A stretch of 64,000 bases of DNA from Dehalogenimonas sp. THU2 (GCF_039749495.1 NZ_JBDLLU010000001.1:62001-126000); one strand, 5' to 3'. Positions 23,541 to 35,402 are shown, counted from the first letter of the stretch. The notes: generated by a model not told the origin, from the letters alone. A program made the numbers and translations.

Positions 23541-23941
23541 ATGGTTTCCTCCGATCTTCCGTCGAGGGTGTGTCCTGGGGACGGGGTTCAATAAACAAAT
23601 AATAATACCGGCATGGTGGCGATGCAAGAGTTGTTTGGATAGTTTATTTGGGGCTGGTGGTGGATGATGTGGCGGGAAGAGGATGACCCTTCGACGGGCT
23701 CAGGGCGAGCGTGGGGGAAGAGGATGACCCTTCGACGGGCTCATGGCGAGCGTGGGGGAAGAGGATGACCCTTCGACAGGCTCAGGGCGAACGTTGATTT
23801 CATCGTGACAAGCAGGGCGTACGTGTGGCGGGGGGAGGGAAGGGTGGTTCTGAGAGGATGACCCTTTGACAAGTTCCCCTGGTGCTAACTCCCCGAGTGC
23901 TGACTCGGGACAAGCGGGACAAGCAGGACAGGCAGGACAAC
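23541..23941. repeat. Repeat-filled intergenic region
   Basis: Three copies of a roughly 26-base unit GACCCTTCGACRGGCTCAKG-GCGARCG lie at about 23685, 23725 and 23765, spaced 40 bases with GGGGAAGAGGAT between them. A nine-base tandem repeat GGGACAAGC / AGGACAGGC runs at 23907-23941. Apparent reading frames here are made of the repeats. Confidence 0.7.
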
Positions 23942-23976
23942 AAGAAGGGGTATGAACCTGATTCATACCCCTTCTT
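23942..23976 (-). terminator. Terminator-like hairpin after the small secreted protein gene
   Basis: AAGAAGGGGTATGAA and TTCATACCCCTTCTT form a perfect fifteen-base-pair stem with a five-base loop CCTGA. It sits just past the stop of the 97-residue protein gene. The T tail is partial on either strand, so it could also protect the message 3' end. Confidence 0.7.
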
Positions 23977-23993
23977 AATACGACTTGAAAGGC

Positions 23994-24287
23994 TTATTTG
24001 AGCGTGGGGTCTCTCAACTGATCCCTTTGCTGAATTCTGTCCTGGATTGCATCTACTACAGAATCACAATCCTGCAAGCGGTCTCTAAGCTGAACACGAT
24101 CTTGTAGTTGATCAGCTGTGAGGGTATCACAAGTCTGGAGGCGATCTGCCTGTTGAATACAATCCTGATTTCCACTACCGTAACCGGCTGGCCCGGCGGC
24201 CATGGCCACGGTTGCGAAGGATCCAGCCATGATAGCAGCTAGACCTAAGGTAACCATTAGCATCTTCATTTTCTTTTTCATTTTCAT
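23994..24287 (-). CDS. Small secreted Gln/Asp/Arg-rich protein
   Basis: The 97-residue product begins with a classic signal peptide: a basic KMKKKMK stretch, a hydrophobic LMVTLGLAAIMAGSFATVAM core and AMA-A cleavage near residue 31. The mature 66 residues are almost only D, Q, R, L and C. They contain two related units, each ending RLQ(T/D)CD, and further DRIQQRDQLRD copies; the repeats look alpha-helical and amphipathic. The two Cys could pair. AAGGAG precedes the ATG. No family recognised; it may be an envelope or export-related structural peptide. Confidence 0.7.
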   Translation of the reverse strand: MKMKKKMKMLMVTLGLAAIMAGSFATVAMAAGPAGYGSGNQDCIQQADRLQTCDTLTADQLQDRVQLRDRLQDCDSVVDAIQDRIQQRDQLRDPTLK

Positions 24288-24699
24288 TCTCCTTTTATAT
24301 TTGGGGTCTTTGACCCTCTGTTTATAATCATAGTCTTAGACTGTGGTCACAATGTGGAGGCGGGGTCGGATTAATGTGTTTTTAATTTAGATTGAATTGC
24401 TGCTTGATAAGCCCTTCGACAGGCTCAGAGCGAACGTGTTTTGGTTGGCTCTGAGTGAATCCTTCGGTAAACTCAGGATGAACCCTTCGACTTCGCTCAG
24501 GGCGAACGTTGGCGAGGAGGATGACCCTTCGACAAGCTCAGGGCGAACGTGTATTGGAAAAGGATGACCCTTCGACAGGCTCAGGGTGAACGTGTTTTTA
24601 GAGTGAAGACCCTTTGCTAACTCCCGAGCGCAACTTGGGACAGGCAAGGCGAACGTGGATGAAGGAACCCTTCGACAAGCTCAGGGCGAACGTTGTTGG
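24288..24699. repeat. Cluster of CCTTCGACAGGCTCAGG-type repeats
   Basis: At least five copies or variants of the unit CCCTTCGACAAGCTCAGGG-CGAACG lie at about 24412, 24481, 24526, 24566 and 24667, with a degraded copy near 24459. Each has a short internal inverted part. Open frames here (FALSLSKG-like) are translations of the repeat. The region also holds the upstream part of the small secreted protein gene, and nothing else is seen. Confidence 0.75.
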
Positions 24700-25410
24700 T
24701 TACGCTCCCAGCAGGCGTTCCAGGCCAGGGCTGCCGCTTTTGCCGGGGAATTTTTTGAGGCGGGTCAGGGCTTTCTTGGTGTCCGAGGCGACGCGGGCTT
24801 TGTCGGTGTGTTTCAAGCGGTATTTAAAGAGCCAGTAGGTGAACTCCCGCATTTCTCCGAGTTTCAGGGAGCGGGACGCGCGTTCGGTGCGGTCTCGGCG
24901 GAAGAGTTTCAGTAGATCGGTGCGCGGCAGGTCGTAGATGCGTTTGAAGCTCTCGTCGATGGTGTCGTACTCCTTGATGACCAGGGAGCGTTCCTCTTTG
25001 CGGACCTCGTCCTGCACCGCCAGGATGAGCGCCTCTTCCACGGTGATGCCATAGAAATAGTTGAGGTGCTGCTGGTAGCGGGTTTCGCCCATGAAGTGGC
25101 GCATCTCGTCGGTGGAGACGTCGACAGGCGGGCGGGAGTCGAACAGCAGGGCGACGCGTTCCGGTTCCGGAATCAGGTCGGGGACGGTGGCGGTCAGGCG
25201 TTCGGCCAGGAGCAGGAAATCGAAGGCTTCGCCATCGATGAGGTAGCGGTAGGCCCGGCCGTCCACGCATTCCTCGTCCGCCTGCCACATACCGATGGTT
25301 TCCAGGAGGGCCAGGTACCAGTGCTGACCCATCTCGATGGCGGCGCGCAGGTGGTGGATGGCGCGGGCGGACGATTCGGTTAGTTCGGTGGTGGGGGGTT
25401 TTTCAGTCAT
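24700..25410 (-). CDS. Conserved-looking hypothetical protein
   Basis: The 236-residue soluble protein has no membrane segment. It opens with SSARAIHHLRAAIEMGQHWYLALLETIGMW, then DGRAYRYLIDGEAFDFLLLAERL, HFMGETRYQQHLNYFYGITVEEAL and a basic C-terminal third (LLKLFRRDRTERASRSLKLGEMREF). Codon use resembles neighbouring housekeeping genes. It lies downstream of secA on the same strand, beyond two palindromic repeats. The function is unknown; the amphipathic helices suggest an all-alpha fold. Confidence 0.72.
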   Translation of the reverse strand: MTEKPPTTELTESSARAIHHLRAAIEMGQHWYLALLETIGMWQADEECVDGRAYRYLIDGEAFDFLLLAERLTATVPDLIPEPERVALLFDSRPPVDVSTDEMRHFMGETRYQQHLNYFYGITVEEALILAVQDEVRKEERSLVIKEYDTIDESFKRIYDLPRTDLLKLFRRDRTERASRSLKLGEMREFTYWLFKYRLKHTDKARVASDTKKALTRLKKFPGKSGSPGLERLLGA

Positions 25411-25433
25411 TTTGATGCCTCGAGACAGAGATC

Positions 25434-25566
25434 ACGGGCACGGCATGCCGTGCCGCTACCGGTGATGGTGACCGGCTGGTCGCCTCTGCGGGTTTGTCAT
25501 CATGTTGTGATATCAGCATATTTGTCGGCATCACGTTTACGCGGGCGAGGCATGCCTCGCCCCTAC
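25434..25566. repeat. Palindromic repeats, copies C and D
   Basis: Two members of the palindromic family sit in the secA-to-hypothetical gap. Copy C (25434-25459) has core GGGCACGGCATGCCGTGCC followed by GCTAC. Copy D (25543-25566) has core GGGCGAGGCATGCCTCGCCC followed by CTAC. Copy D begins just after the secA stop and may help end its message. Confidence 0.7.
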
Positions 25567-25569
25567 GGG

Positions 25570-28809
<3,240 letters not shown>

Positions 28810-29063
28810 TTATTTACAACCTCATTTTGCTGTTTAGTCCGGTGTCTATAGAGTATAACGCTGGAAACCGGATTTAGTATTCTACCACAACCGGAGGGGG
28901 AAGGGGGGATGGAAGAGGGGGAGTGAATAATACCAATACTACCAATTCAAATGTCCAATGAGGGGGACGGGGGTCATGGATCCTCCGCTGTTGCGTAGGA
29001 TGACAGAAGCTGGGTTTTGAACTTTTGGTATTTGGGTATTGGAATTTGTTTAGAATTTAGATA
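28810..29063. repeat. Intergenic low-complexity region
   Basis: The 254 bases include the secA leader and a run of AT-rich units near 29015-29080 (GGTATTTGG, GGAATTTG, TTAGAATTTAG, TTAGAATTTCGG). These units run into the 3' end of the next membrane protein gene. No gene is seen. Confidence 0.55.
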
Positions 29064-30248
29064 TTAGAATTTCGGATTTGGGGAGTGGGGGTGGAGATGG
29101 GAGAGGATGACGCCGGTGATGCCGACGGCGCCGGCGAAGATGCTGAAGAAGAGGATGGGGCGGAGGGCGCTCTCGACCAAGCCGGGCAGCCAGACCTGGA
29201 CGGCGGAAGGCACGTCACCGAAGTCAGTGCCGGTACCGACGATGGCGTTGGTCACCATGACTCCGACGAAACCGATCAGGCCGAAGATGAAGAAGATGAT
29301 GCCGGCGTAAAGCAGCAGCTTGCGGCGCTCACGGAGCATCAGGTAGGCAGCGCCGATCAGAAGCGCGATGAGCAGGAATAGGCCGTAAAAGCCAAACCAG
29401 TAATAGCCCAGGTTCTTTTTGAGTTCTTCGATGTCGGCTTTCAGTTCGTCAAGCCCCTGGTTGATGCTTTCCGGCGCCGCGGCGAAGAAGCTGGAATCGA
29501 TCTCGATAGCGGTAGGCCAGCCGGCCACAAGTTGGAAAAAGAAAAAATCATCGAATGCCGCCTGTTTCTGAGCCAGGGTCAAGCCGGACAGTTCGGGAGG
29601 TGGGTAACGGTTATATACGTCGAGTAATGTAATATAAAGGGTAGTCAAAGGCTGGTCGAGAGGAATGAAAATATCCAGAGACTGGCTTGTGCCGAGGAGG
29701 TATTCTTTCATGGGAGGGAATAGCTTTCTCAAGGCATCTTTGTACCAGTCCTCCATTTTCACGGTCGCGTTATCAATATAATCCAGCAGGTAGGCGAAGA
29801 TCGGATCGATATTTGGGCCTGTGTTTTCCTGTATTAATTCCTCGGCCAGATCGGGCCAGTCGATCCGGTCGGCCAGCGAATAGACCAGTTCCGGGGCGAA
29901 AACCGTTTCACCCAGTGCGACCTGTAGGTCAAGAGTATCGGTGCGGCCGTGGAGGTAATCGTAAAAACGGTCGACCGCGCCAGATACCGCCGCTTTCATC
30001 TCATCGGAAAACTCGGGCAGTTCTTCATCGAGAAAGACTCGGATAGCCCGCGGTGTATCGTCAATGGTGCCGCTTTCGATGACTGCCTCCCGGAAGACAT
30101 CGGCCACATCCAGCCGTTCGATCTGACCGTTGATAAAGCCGGGGTTGAGGACGGTGAAATTGAGACTTAGCCCAACACCGAGGAGCAGGAGCGACAGGAA
30201 AAGTAGAATACCGACCACCCCAAGCACCAGACCTCTAATAAAACCCAT
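29064..30248 (-). CDS. Hypothetical membrane protein with large extracytoplasmic domain
   Basis: The 394-residue protein has one N-terminal membrane helix (about residues 8-30), a soluble domain of about 250 residues, and three C-terminal helices (about 290-308, 316-338 and 360-382). The soluble part has repeated acidic helices (FREAVIESGTIDDTPRAIRV, then DLAEELIQENTGPNIDPIF). The last residues, HSPNPKF, are read from the AT-rich repeat that follows. I know similar layouts in Chloroflexota hypothetical proteins but cannot assign a role. The start at 30248 is supported by ACTGGAG-like upstream bases. Confidence 0.72.
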   Translation of the reverse strand: MGFIRGLVLGVVGILLFLSLLLLGVGLSLNFTVLNPGFINGQIERLDVADVFREAVIESGTIDDTPRAIRVFLDEELPEFSDEMKAAVSGAVDRFYDYLHGRTDTLDLQVALGETVFAPELVYSLADRIDWPDLAEELIQENTGPNIDPIFAYLLDYIDNATVKMEDWYKDALRKLFPPMKEYLLGTSQSLDIFIPLDQPLTTLYITLLDVYNRYPPPELSGLTLAQKQAAFDDFFFFQLVAGWPTAIEIDSSFFAAAPESINQGLDELKADIEELKKNLGYYWFGFYGLFLLIALLIGAAYLMLRERRKLLLYAGIIFFIFGLIGFVGVMVTNAIVGTGTDFGDVPSAVQVWLPGLVESALRPILFFSIFAGAVGITGVILSHLHPHSPNPKF

Positions 30249-30306
30249 GCAACTCCAGTCCTGTCGATTATCTACGTTAAAAATAATTATCAGTTGAAAG
30301 CGACCC

Positions 30307-31164
30307 TTAAGTCAAACTAACAGGCGTGGCGCCGGCGTCCGTTTCCACCCGAACCAGGCTCCTGTAGGCCCTACGCAGACGGGTGGTTACCGGGCCGATG
30401 TTTTTGTCACTGACGGACATCCCGTCGATAACCGTGAGCGGCATGATCTCGATCAGACTAGAAGAGATGAAAACCTCATCGGCCTCAAGCAGTTCGGCTG
30501 GCGACAACCGCCCCTCGATCACCTCAATGCCGAGCCGGGCGGCCAGTTCCAGTACCGCGCTTCGGGTGATGCCCGGCAGGATGCCGCTGTCGAGGCCGGG
30601 AGTCTTTAAAATTCCACCCTTAACGGTGAACAGGTTAGCGCGGTTGGTCTCTGTAACGTCGCCCCGTTCGTTCAGGATGATGGCTTCGGCGACGCCCTGC
30701 CGCTGCGCCTCAGTACGGGCCAGCGAATTCTCCAGTTGATTGAGCGTTTTGTAACGGCAAAGTGGGGAACCGGTATGCCGCCTGACGGTTGAGGTGATAG
30801 CGGCCAAACCAAGGCGATATTCCTCTTCCGCCGGTGGGCGATAATGTTCCACGGTGATCACCGTGGTAGATTCACCCGCCTGACCGGATGTGACGGTAAG
30901 ACGAACCCGGGCATCGGCCAGATGGCTTTCGGTCAGCGTCCGCAGAGCCGCAGCTTCGGCTTCGCCACGGTCGATCGACACACCGAGGAAGGCCGCACCG
31001 GCGTAAAGGCGGTCCAAGTGCCGGTCCAGGCGAAACAACCGGTCGTCGTAACCGCGCATAGTCTCGAACACGCCGTAACCCAGGCGAAAACCGGCGTCCG
31101 CGACATGGATTTTCGCCTCGACCAAGGGTGTAATGATACCGTTGACATAAGCTAGTTCGAGCAA
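30307..31164 (-). CDS. pabC: Aminodeoxychorismate lyase / class IV aminotransferase
   Basis: PabC turns 4-amino-4-deoxychorismate into p-aminobenzoate and pyruvate, using pyridoxal phosphate. The 285 residues show fold-type IV features: FRLGYGVFETMRGYDDRLFRLDRHLDRL, then SPLCRYKTLNQLENSLARTEA with the PLP lysine, EAIILNERGDVTETNRANLF, and GILPGITRSAVLELA. D-amino-acid or branched-chain aminotransferases are related, but the pabB-pabA context supports PabC. Translation starts at TTG 31164, overlapping pabA by 13 bases, with GAGG upstream. Confidence 0.85.
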   Translation of the reverse strand: MLELAYVNGIITPLVEAKIHVADAGFRLGYGVFETMRGYDDRLFRLDRHLDRLYAGAAFLGVSIDRGEAEAAALRTLTESHLADARVRLTVTSGQAGESTTVITVEHYRPPAEEEYRLGLAAITSTVRRHTGSPLCRYKTLNQLENSLARTEAQRQGVAEAIILNERGDVTETNRANLFTVKGGILKTPGLDSGILPGITRSAVLELAARLGIEVIEGRLSPAELLEADEVFISSSLIEIMPLTVIDGMSVSDKNIGPVTTRLRRAYRSLVRVETDAGATPVSLT

Positions 31165-31763
31165 GACAAGACCTCAGATTGGACCGCCTCTCGCAGTGAC
31201 AGAAAATTGCGGATGATATCGTGTCCGGCGCCAGTCATGATGGACTCCGGGTGGAACTGCACCCCCTCGATGACGAAGCGCCGGTGCCGGATCCCCATGA
31301 TGACACCATCGGCGGTGGCGCTGACCTCAATGCAGTCCGGCAGGGAGTCCGGGTCGATGACCAGCGAGTGGTAGCGCCCGCCTTCTATGGGGCTGTGCAG
31401 GCCGGCGAAGATGGTCCGGCCGTCATGGCTTACCGGAGAACTCTTGCCGTGGGTCGGCTGCGCCGCGGCAGTGATGCGCCCGCCGAAGACCTGGCCGATG
31501 CACTGGTGCCCCAGGCAGACGCCCATGATGGGGATCTTGCCGGCGAAGCGGCGGATAACGGCGTTCGAGATACCGGCGTCGTCCGGTGTCCCCGGACCCG
31601 GGGAGATGATCAGGTGTCCGGGGGCGATTTCGGCGATGCGTTTCAGGGTGATCCGGTCATTGCGGAAGACCAGCGGGGTAAAGCCCATTTCACCGACGTA
31701 CTGCGCCAGGTTGTAGACGAAGGAGTCGTAGTTGTCGATGATGATGACCGGTTTATCGTTCAT
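31152..31763 (-). CDS. pabA: Aminodeoxychorismate/anthranilate synthase glutamine amidotransferase
   Basis: This subunit releases ammonia from glutamine for chorismate amination. The 203 residues contain IIDNYDSFVYNLAQYVGEMG, HLIISPGPGTPDDAG, the nucleophile in GVCLGHQCIGQVFGG and the HPES motif in FHPESIMT. PabA and TrpG are not separable by sequence, and one protein may serve both enzymes. Its position between pabB and pabC supports the PABA role. The ORF reaches 31793, but ATG 31763 begins the conserved part. It overlaps the end of pabB by a few bases upstream. Confidence 0.88.
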   Translation of the reverse strand: MNDKPVIIIDNYDSFVYNLAQYVGEMGFTPLVFRNDRITLKRIAEIAPGHLIISPGPGTPDDAGISNAVIRRFAGKIPIMGVCLGHQCIGQVFGGRITAAAQPTHGKSSPVSHDGRTIFAGLHSPIEGGRYHSLVIDPDSLPDCIEVSATADGVIMGIRHRRFVIEGVQFHPESIMTGAGHDIIRNFLSLREAVQSEVLSCSN

Positions 31764-31770
31764 GCTGACC

Positions 31771-33273
31771 TTACGGAGGGGCGGGCGACTCATGAGTCGC
31801 CCCTACACCCAATTTTCCACCCCCCAAAGCTTGGAAGAGCGCCCGCGCTTTGTGTAGGGTTTCCTGGTATTCCGCTTCCGGATCGGAGTCGAAGGTGACG
31901 GCGCCGCCGACTTGAAACCAGGTTTTCCTGCCCCTGGCGACGATGGTGCGGATGGCGATGTTCAGGTCGAGGTCGCCGTTGAAGCCGAGCCAACCGATGG
32001 CCCCGGTGTAGATGCCGCGACGCACCGGTTCCAGTTCGTCGATGATTTCCATCGACCGCACCTTGGGGGCGCCGGTGATGGAACCGCCGGGAAAGGCGGC
32101 TTTCAGCAGGTCGATCCGGTCTTTACCTTCGGCCAGTTCGCCGGTGACCGTCGAGGTCAGGTGAAAAACGGTGGGGAAAGTTTCCAGCGCGGCCAGTTCG
32201 GTCACTTTCACCGAACCATAGCGGCAGACCCGGCCGAGGTCGTTGCGTTCAAGGTCAACGATCATCATGTTCTCGGCGCGGTCTTTTTCACTGGCTATGA
32301 GTTCGGCGGCAAGGCGGTGGTCTTCTTCCGGCGTGCCGCCGCGTTTACGGGTGCCCTTGATAGGCCGGGTCTCGACGGCGATGCCATCGAGCTTGAGAAA
32401 GCGCTCCGGGGAGGCGGAAATAATCGAAAACTCCCCGCAATTGAGAAAGGCGGCGAAGGGGGCGGGATTGATGCGTCGCAAGCGCTGGTACAGTTCAGGC
32501 GGCGCGAATTTCAATTCCACCTCGAAACGCTGAGACAGGTTGACCTCGAAGATATCCCCGGCGATGATGTATTGTCTGGCACGTTCCACCGCCGCCATAT
32601 ATGATTTCCTGGTGAAGTTGCTTTTCACGGCTGGCGGCGCTTCAACCTCGGACGGCACCTCCATCGCAGAATCGACTGGACGGGTCGCGGACATCCGCTG
32701 CCTGAATTCCCCGATTCGGTGGACGGCGCGATCTATCCTGGCCGTTTCATCAAGCGCGGGAAACCCTGTACTGACGATATAACCGCGGTTTTCAAGATGA
32801 TCGTACGCGAAGATGACATCGTAAAAACCGAAACGGAACTCGGAAAGCTTCAGGTCATCCGTCGCGTTCCGGGGCAGTTTCTCCAGGTGGCGTCCGGCGT
32901 CGTAGGAAATGTAACCGACGGCGCCGCCGGTGAAGGGCATTCGTGCATCGTTCCGGTCGAGCTTGTATTCATCGAGCAGACGTCCCAGCGTGTCAAACGG
33001 ATCGTCGGAGCAGTTCTCTACGGCATCGCTGCGGGTGATGGTGATGCGCCGCCCGCGGCTGGTGAAGGTAAGAAAAGGCTGGCTGCCGGCGAAGGAGTAC
33101 CGGCCTGATCTGCCTCCGGCCATGCCGCTGTCGAGAAAGAAAACACCGGCTGATCTGCCTCCGGCCATGCCGCTGTCGAGAAAGAAAACACCGGGCTCGT
33201 CCCGCAGGGCATGGAAAATGTCAGCGGGGGTGAGGGTGGTTGGCCATTCCTCGATTATCGGAAGTTTGCTCAT
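31771..33273 (-). CDS. pabB: Aminodeoxychorismate synthase component I
   Basis: PabB aminates chorismate on the way to p-aminobenzoate and folate. Of the 500 residues, the C-terminal 260 carry the chorismate-binding core: ETRPIKGTRKRGGTPEEDHR, RNDLGRVCRYGSVKV and GSITGAPKVRSMEIID. Lys in PIKGT is the PabB mark, where TrpE has Ala. Near residue 30 a 15-residue unit GVFFLDSGMAGGRSA is repeated exactly at the DNA level, just before the conserved GRYSF. The last residues (ATHESPAPP) are encoded by a palindromic repeat. The leading promoter looks like TTGACG with 17 bases to TAGACC, about seven bases before the ATG. Confidence 0.9.
   Translation of the reverse strand: MSKLPIIEEWPTTLTPADIFHALRDEPGVFFLDSGMAGGRSAGVFFLDSGMAGGRSGRYSFAGSQPFLTFTSRGRRITITRSDAVENCSDDPFDTLGRLLDEYKLDRNDARMPFTGGAVGYISYDAGRHLEKLPRNATDDLKLSEFRFGFYDVIFAYDHLENRGYIVSTGFPALDETARIDRAVHRIGEFRQRMSATRPVDSAMEVPSEVEAPPAVKSNFTRKSYMAAVERARQYIIAGDIFEVNLSQRFEVELKFAPPELYQRLRRINPAPFAAFLNCGEFSIISASPERFLKLDGIAVETRPIKGTRKRGGTPEEDHRLAAELIASEKDRAENMMIVDLERNDLGRVCRYGSVKVTELAALETFPTVFHLTSTVTGELAEGKDRIDLLKAAFPGGSITGAPKVRSMEIIDELEPVRRGIYTGAIGWLGFNGDLDLNIAIRTIVARGRKTWFQVGGAVTFDSDPEAEYQETLHKARALFQALGGGKLGVGATHESPAPP
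31783..31806. repeat. Palindromic repeat copy E, inside the pabB 3' end
   Basis: GGGCGACTCATGAGTCGCCC followed by CTACA matches the other repeats in flank but has its own core. It lies inside pabB and encodes the protein's last residues, with the stop a few bases further on. Confidence 0.75.
33105..33194 (-). repeat. Exact 45-bp tandem duplication in pabB
   Basis: Two identical 45-base units (33105-33149 and 33150-33194) lie head to tail and in frame. Each encodes GVFFLDSGMAGGRS plus one residue that differs only through the next codon context. No other sequence separates them. Confidence 0.97.
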
Positions 33274-33454
33274 GTTCGGGGTCTACGCTCCATCTTTCGC
33301 AGCGTCAAGATTATCTCAGTTGTTCGGCGGCATCGGGGAAGTTTTGGAACCGATGCCCGGCGACGCTGGTGCGTCCCGTAACTACGTCAGGGATGACCGT
33401 GGGTTTCGTTGCACTACACCCACCCTACACGTCTACAGGGCCCCATTTTAAACG

Positions 33455-34333
33455 TTATTCCTGGCGGCGATTGGCGAGGTGGTAAAGTTTCTGATAGGAG
33501 GCGCCGAAATCAGGGTTGGCGGCTTCCAGTTTGGATTTGAGGGCGCTCATACGGCTGACGAACTCTTCCCGGCGGCCTTCTTTGACCATCTCCGCCCAGT
33601 CGCGCGCGCGGTCGCTGAAGAGGGCTTCCGTTTCCGGCAGAGAGGGCAGGTTGAGTTGCAGCGACGCGTAGAGCGACGGGTCTTCCGATAACACGCTCTC
33701 GACCAGCGTCAGGAGGGCCTTATAGGTGATGCCGCCGGCGCCGCTCATTTCGGTCAATTTGTCGAGACTGACCAGGGCATCGGCGGTGACGATGGCGATG
33801 AAGTGCGCCAGCCCCAGGGAGATGGACATCAGCCGGTCATGCTCCTCCGGCGAGGTGATGCGGACGCGGGAGCCGCGAGCGGTGAGCCACTCCGATACCC
33901 TGGCGGCTAACGCGGCCTCTGCGTCATCGGTCGGGGTCAGGATCACGTTCTGACCCTTGAGGCTCTCGGCACCGGGGCCGAAGACCGGATGGATGCCGAG
34001 GATTTGGGCTCCCTTGAAATGGCGGTGCATCGCCGCCACCGGCATCACCTTGACCGAGGTCAGATCGAATATCTTGTGATGAGGCTGTACGAACGGGGCA
34101 AGGTCGCGGCAGACCGTCTCGAAATTGTCCACCGGCACCGAGATGATAACGATATCGGCGTCGCTGATACTGCTCAGCCGGTCGGTGGCAGCCACGCCGA
34201 GTTCCGTGGCGACAGCGGCCAGCTTGTCCTTGTCGCGGCCGATGACGGTCACCTGATGACCTTCTTTTTTCAGGAGGCGGGCGAACCAGGCGCCCATCTT
34301 GCCGTAACCGCCGATGATGGCTGTCTTTTTCAA
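33455..34333 (-). CDS. tyrA: Prephenate dehydrogenase
   Basis: TyrA oxidatively decarboxylates prephenate to 4-hydroxyphenylpyruvate, the tyrosine branch. The 292-residue protein starts with the NAD-binding AIIGGYGKMGAWFARLLKK and carries DIVIISVPVDNFETV, IFDLTSVK, GIHPVFGPG and the LAHFIAIVTADAL helix region. There is no chorismate mutase or ACT domain. Translation is judged to begin at TTG 34333, one base after the pheA stop; the longer frame to 34420 runs inside pheA. It is the last gene of the aromatic operon. Arogenate as substrate cannot be excluded. Confidence 0.88.
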   Translation of the reverse strand: MKKTAIIGGYGKMGAWFARLLKKEGHQVTVIGRDKDKLAAVATELGVAATDRLSSISDADIVIISVPVDNFETVCRDLAPFVQPHHKIFDLTSVKVMPVAAMHRHFKGAQILGIHPVFGPGAESLKGQNVILTPTDDAEAALAARVSEWLTARGSRVRITSPEEHDRLMSISLGLAHFIAIVTADALVSLDKLTEMSGAGGITYKALLTLVESVLSEDPSLYASLQLNLPSLPETEALFSDRARDWAEMVKEGRREEFVSRMSALKSKLEAANPDFGASYQKLYHLANRRQE

Positions 34334-34334
34334 T

Positions 34335-35402
34335 CTATTTCGCCTTCGGGTACGAGCCCAGGATCTTGATGAACAAAACATGCTCTTCCAGAGCAGGCAG
34401 CGCCGCCCGGAAATTCTCATCCTGCCGGTGACCCTCGAAATCGAGGTAGAAGTTGTACTCCCAGGCCTTCTTGCGGGTGGGGCGGCTCTCGATCTTGGTC
34501 AGGTTGATCTTATGCTCGGCCAGGATGCGCAGGAATTCATACAGCGCGCCGGGCCGGTGCTTCACCGCGAATACCAGCGAGGTCTTGTCATCGCCGGAGG
34601 GTGGGGCGTCCTTTCGCCCGATGGCGAAGAAACGGGTGAAGTTGTTGGGGTTGTCCTGGATATCCCGAGCCAGGATTTTCATGCCGTAGATGACGGCGGC
34701 GCGTTCCGAGGCGATGGCGGCGCCGTCCATGATGCATTTTTCTTTAATGAGTTTGACCGAGCCGGCGGTATCGTAGGTGGGGATGAGTTCGAAGCCCATC
34801 TGGCGCAGGAAATGGCCGCATTGCCCCAGCGCCTGGGGGTGGGAATAGACGCGCCGGATGCTGTCCAGGGTGGCGTCCGGGTTGCCGATGAGGCAGTGGT
34901 TGACCCGCAGATGCAGCTCTCCGGAGACCATCAGGCTGGACTCCAGCATCAGGTCGTAAGAACGGGAGATGCTGCCCTCGATGGAGTTCTCCATGGGGAT
35001 GATGCCAAACTGGACGGTGCCGCTCTCCACTTCCTTAAAGACGCCTTCCAGCGACTCGCAGGCTTTCACCGCGGCGCGGGAGCCGAAGTATTGAAATGCG
35101 GCCTGTTCCGAATAGGCGCCGGCCTCGCCCTGGAAGGCGACGCTGCGCGCCTGGCGCTGGCGGGCGAGTTTGATGATCGAGCGGTAGAGCTCTGTCACCT
35201 CGTCGGCGGTCATGCCCCGGGCGGCGGCGGCGCCGGTCACGTGCTCGATGACCAACCGTTCACGCCCAAGATCCTGCGGCGGCACTTCCCCAGCCGCCTT
35301 TTCCCGGCCGATGGCTTCCGCGATCGACAGGCGCTCGGCTAGGAGTTCGACGATGTTATCGTCGAGTTCATCGACGCGGCGGCGCAGTTCTTCCAGGCTC
35401 AT
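34335..35402 (-). CDS. pheA: Chorismate mutase / prephenate dehydratase (P-protein)
   Basis: This bifunctional enzyme makes phenylpyruvate from chorismate. Its 355 residues consist of an AroQ-type mutase helix bundle ([20 protein letters not shown], residues about 1-85), then the dehydratase domain ([49 protein letters not shown]). The C-terminal ACT domain is about 285-350 ([18 protein letters not shown] and [17 protein letters not shown]). In E. coli the ACT domain gives phenylalanine feedback. It overlaps aroC by four bases and is followed by tyrA one base later. Confidence 0.95.
   Translation of the reverse strand: MSLEELRRRVDELDDNIVELLAERLSIAEAIGREKAAGEVPPQDLGRERLVIEHVTGAAAARGMTADEVTELYRSIIKLARQRQARSVAFQGEAGAYSEQAAFQYFGSRAAVKACESLEGVFKEVESGTVQFGIIPMENSIEGSISRSYDLMLESSLMVSGELHLRVNHCLIGNPDATLDSIRRVYSHPQALGQCGHFLRQMGFELIPTYDTAGSVKLIKEKCIMDGAAIASERAAVIYGMKILARDIQDNPNNFTRFFAIGRKDAPPSGDDKTSLVFAVKHRPGALYEFLRILAEHKINLTKIESRPTRKKAWEYNFYLDFEGHRQDENFRAALPALEEHVLFIKILGSYPKAK

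Noticed and set aside
23700-23966. Frame reading CPACPACPAC
   Set aside because: Direct translation of the nine-base tandem repeat and dispersed repeats.
24387-24647. Frame reading FALSLSKG repeats
   Set aside because: Translation of the CCTTCGAC repeat family, not a protein gene.
23685-24690. CRISPR array
   Set aside because: Repeats are imperfect, unevenly spaced except three copies, with near-identical spacers and no cas genes nearby.
31152-33273. trpE/trpG assignment
   Set aside because: The PIKGT motif with Lys and the adjacent pabC-like gene point to p-aminobenzoate synthesis; TrpG activity for the amidotransferase is still possible.
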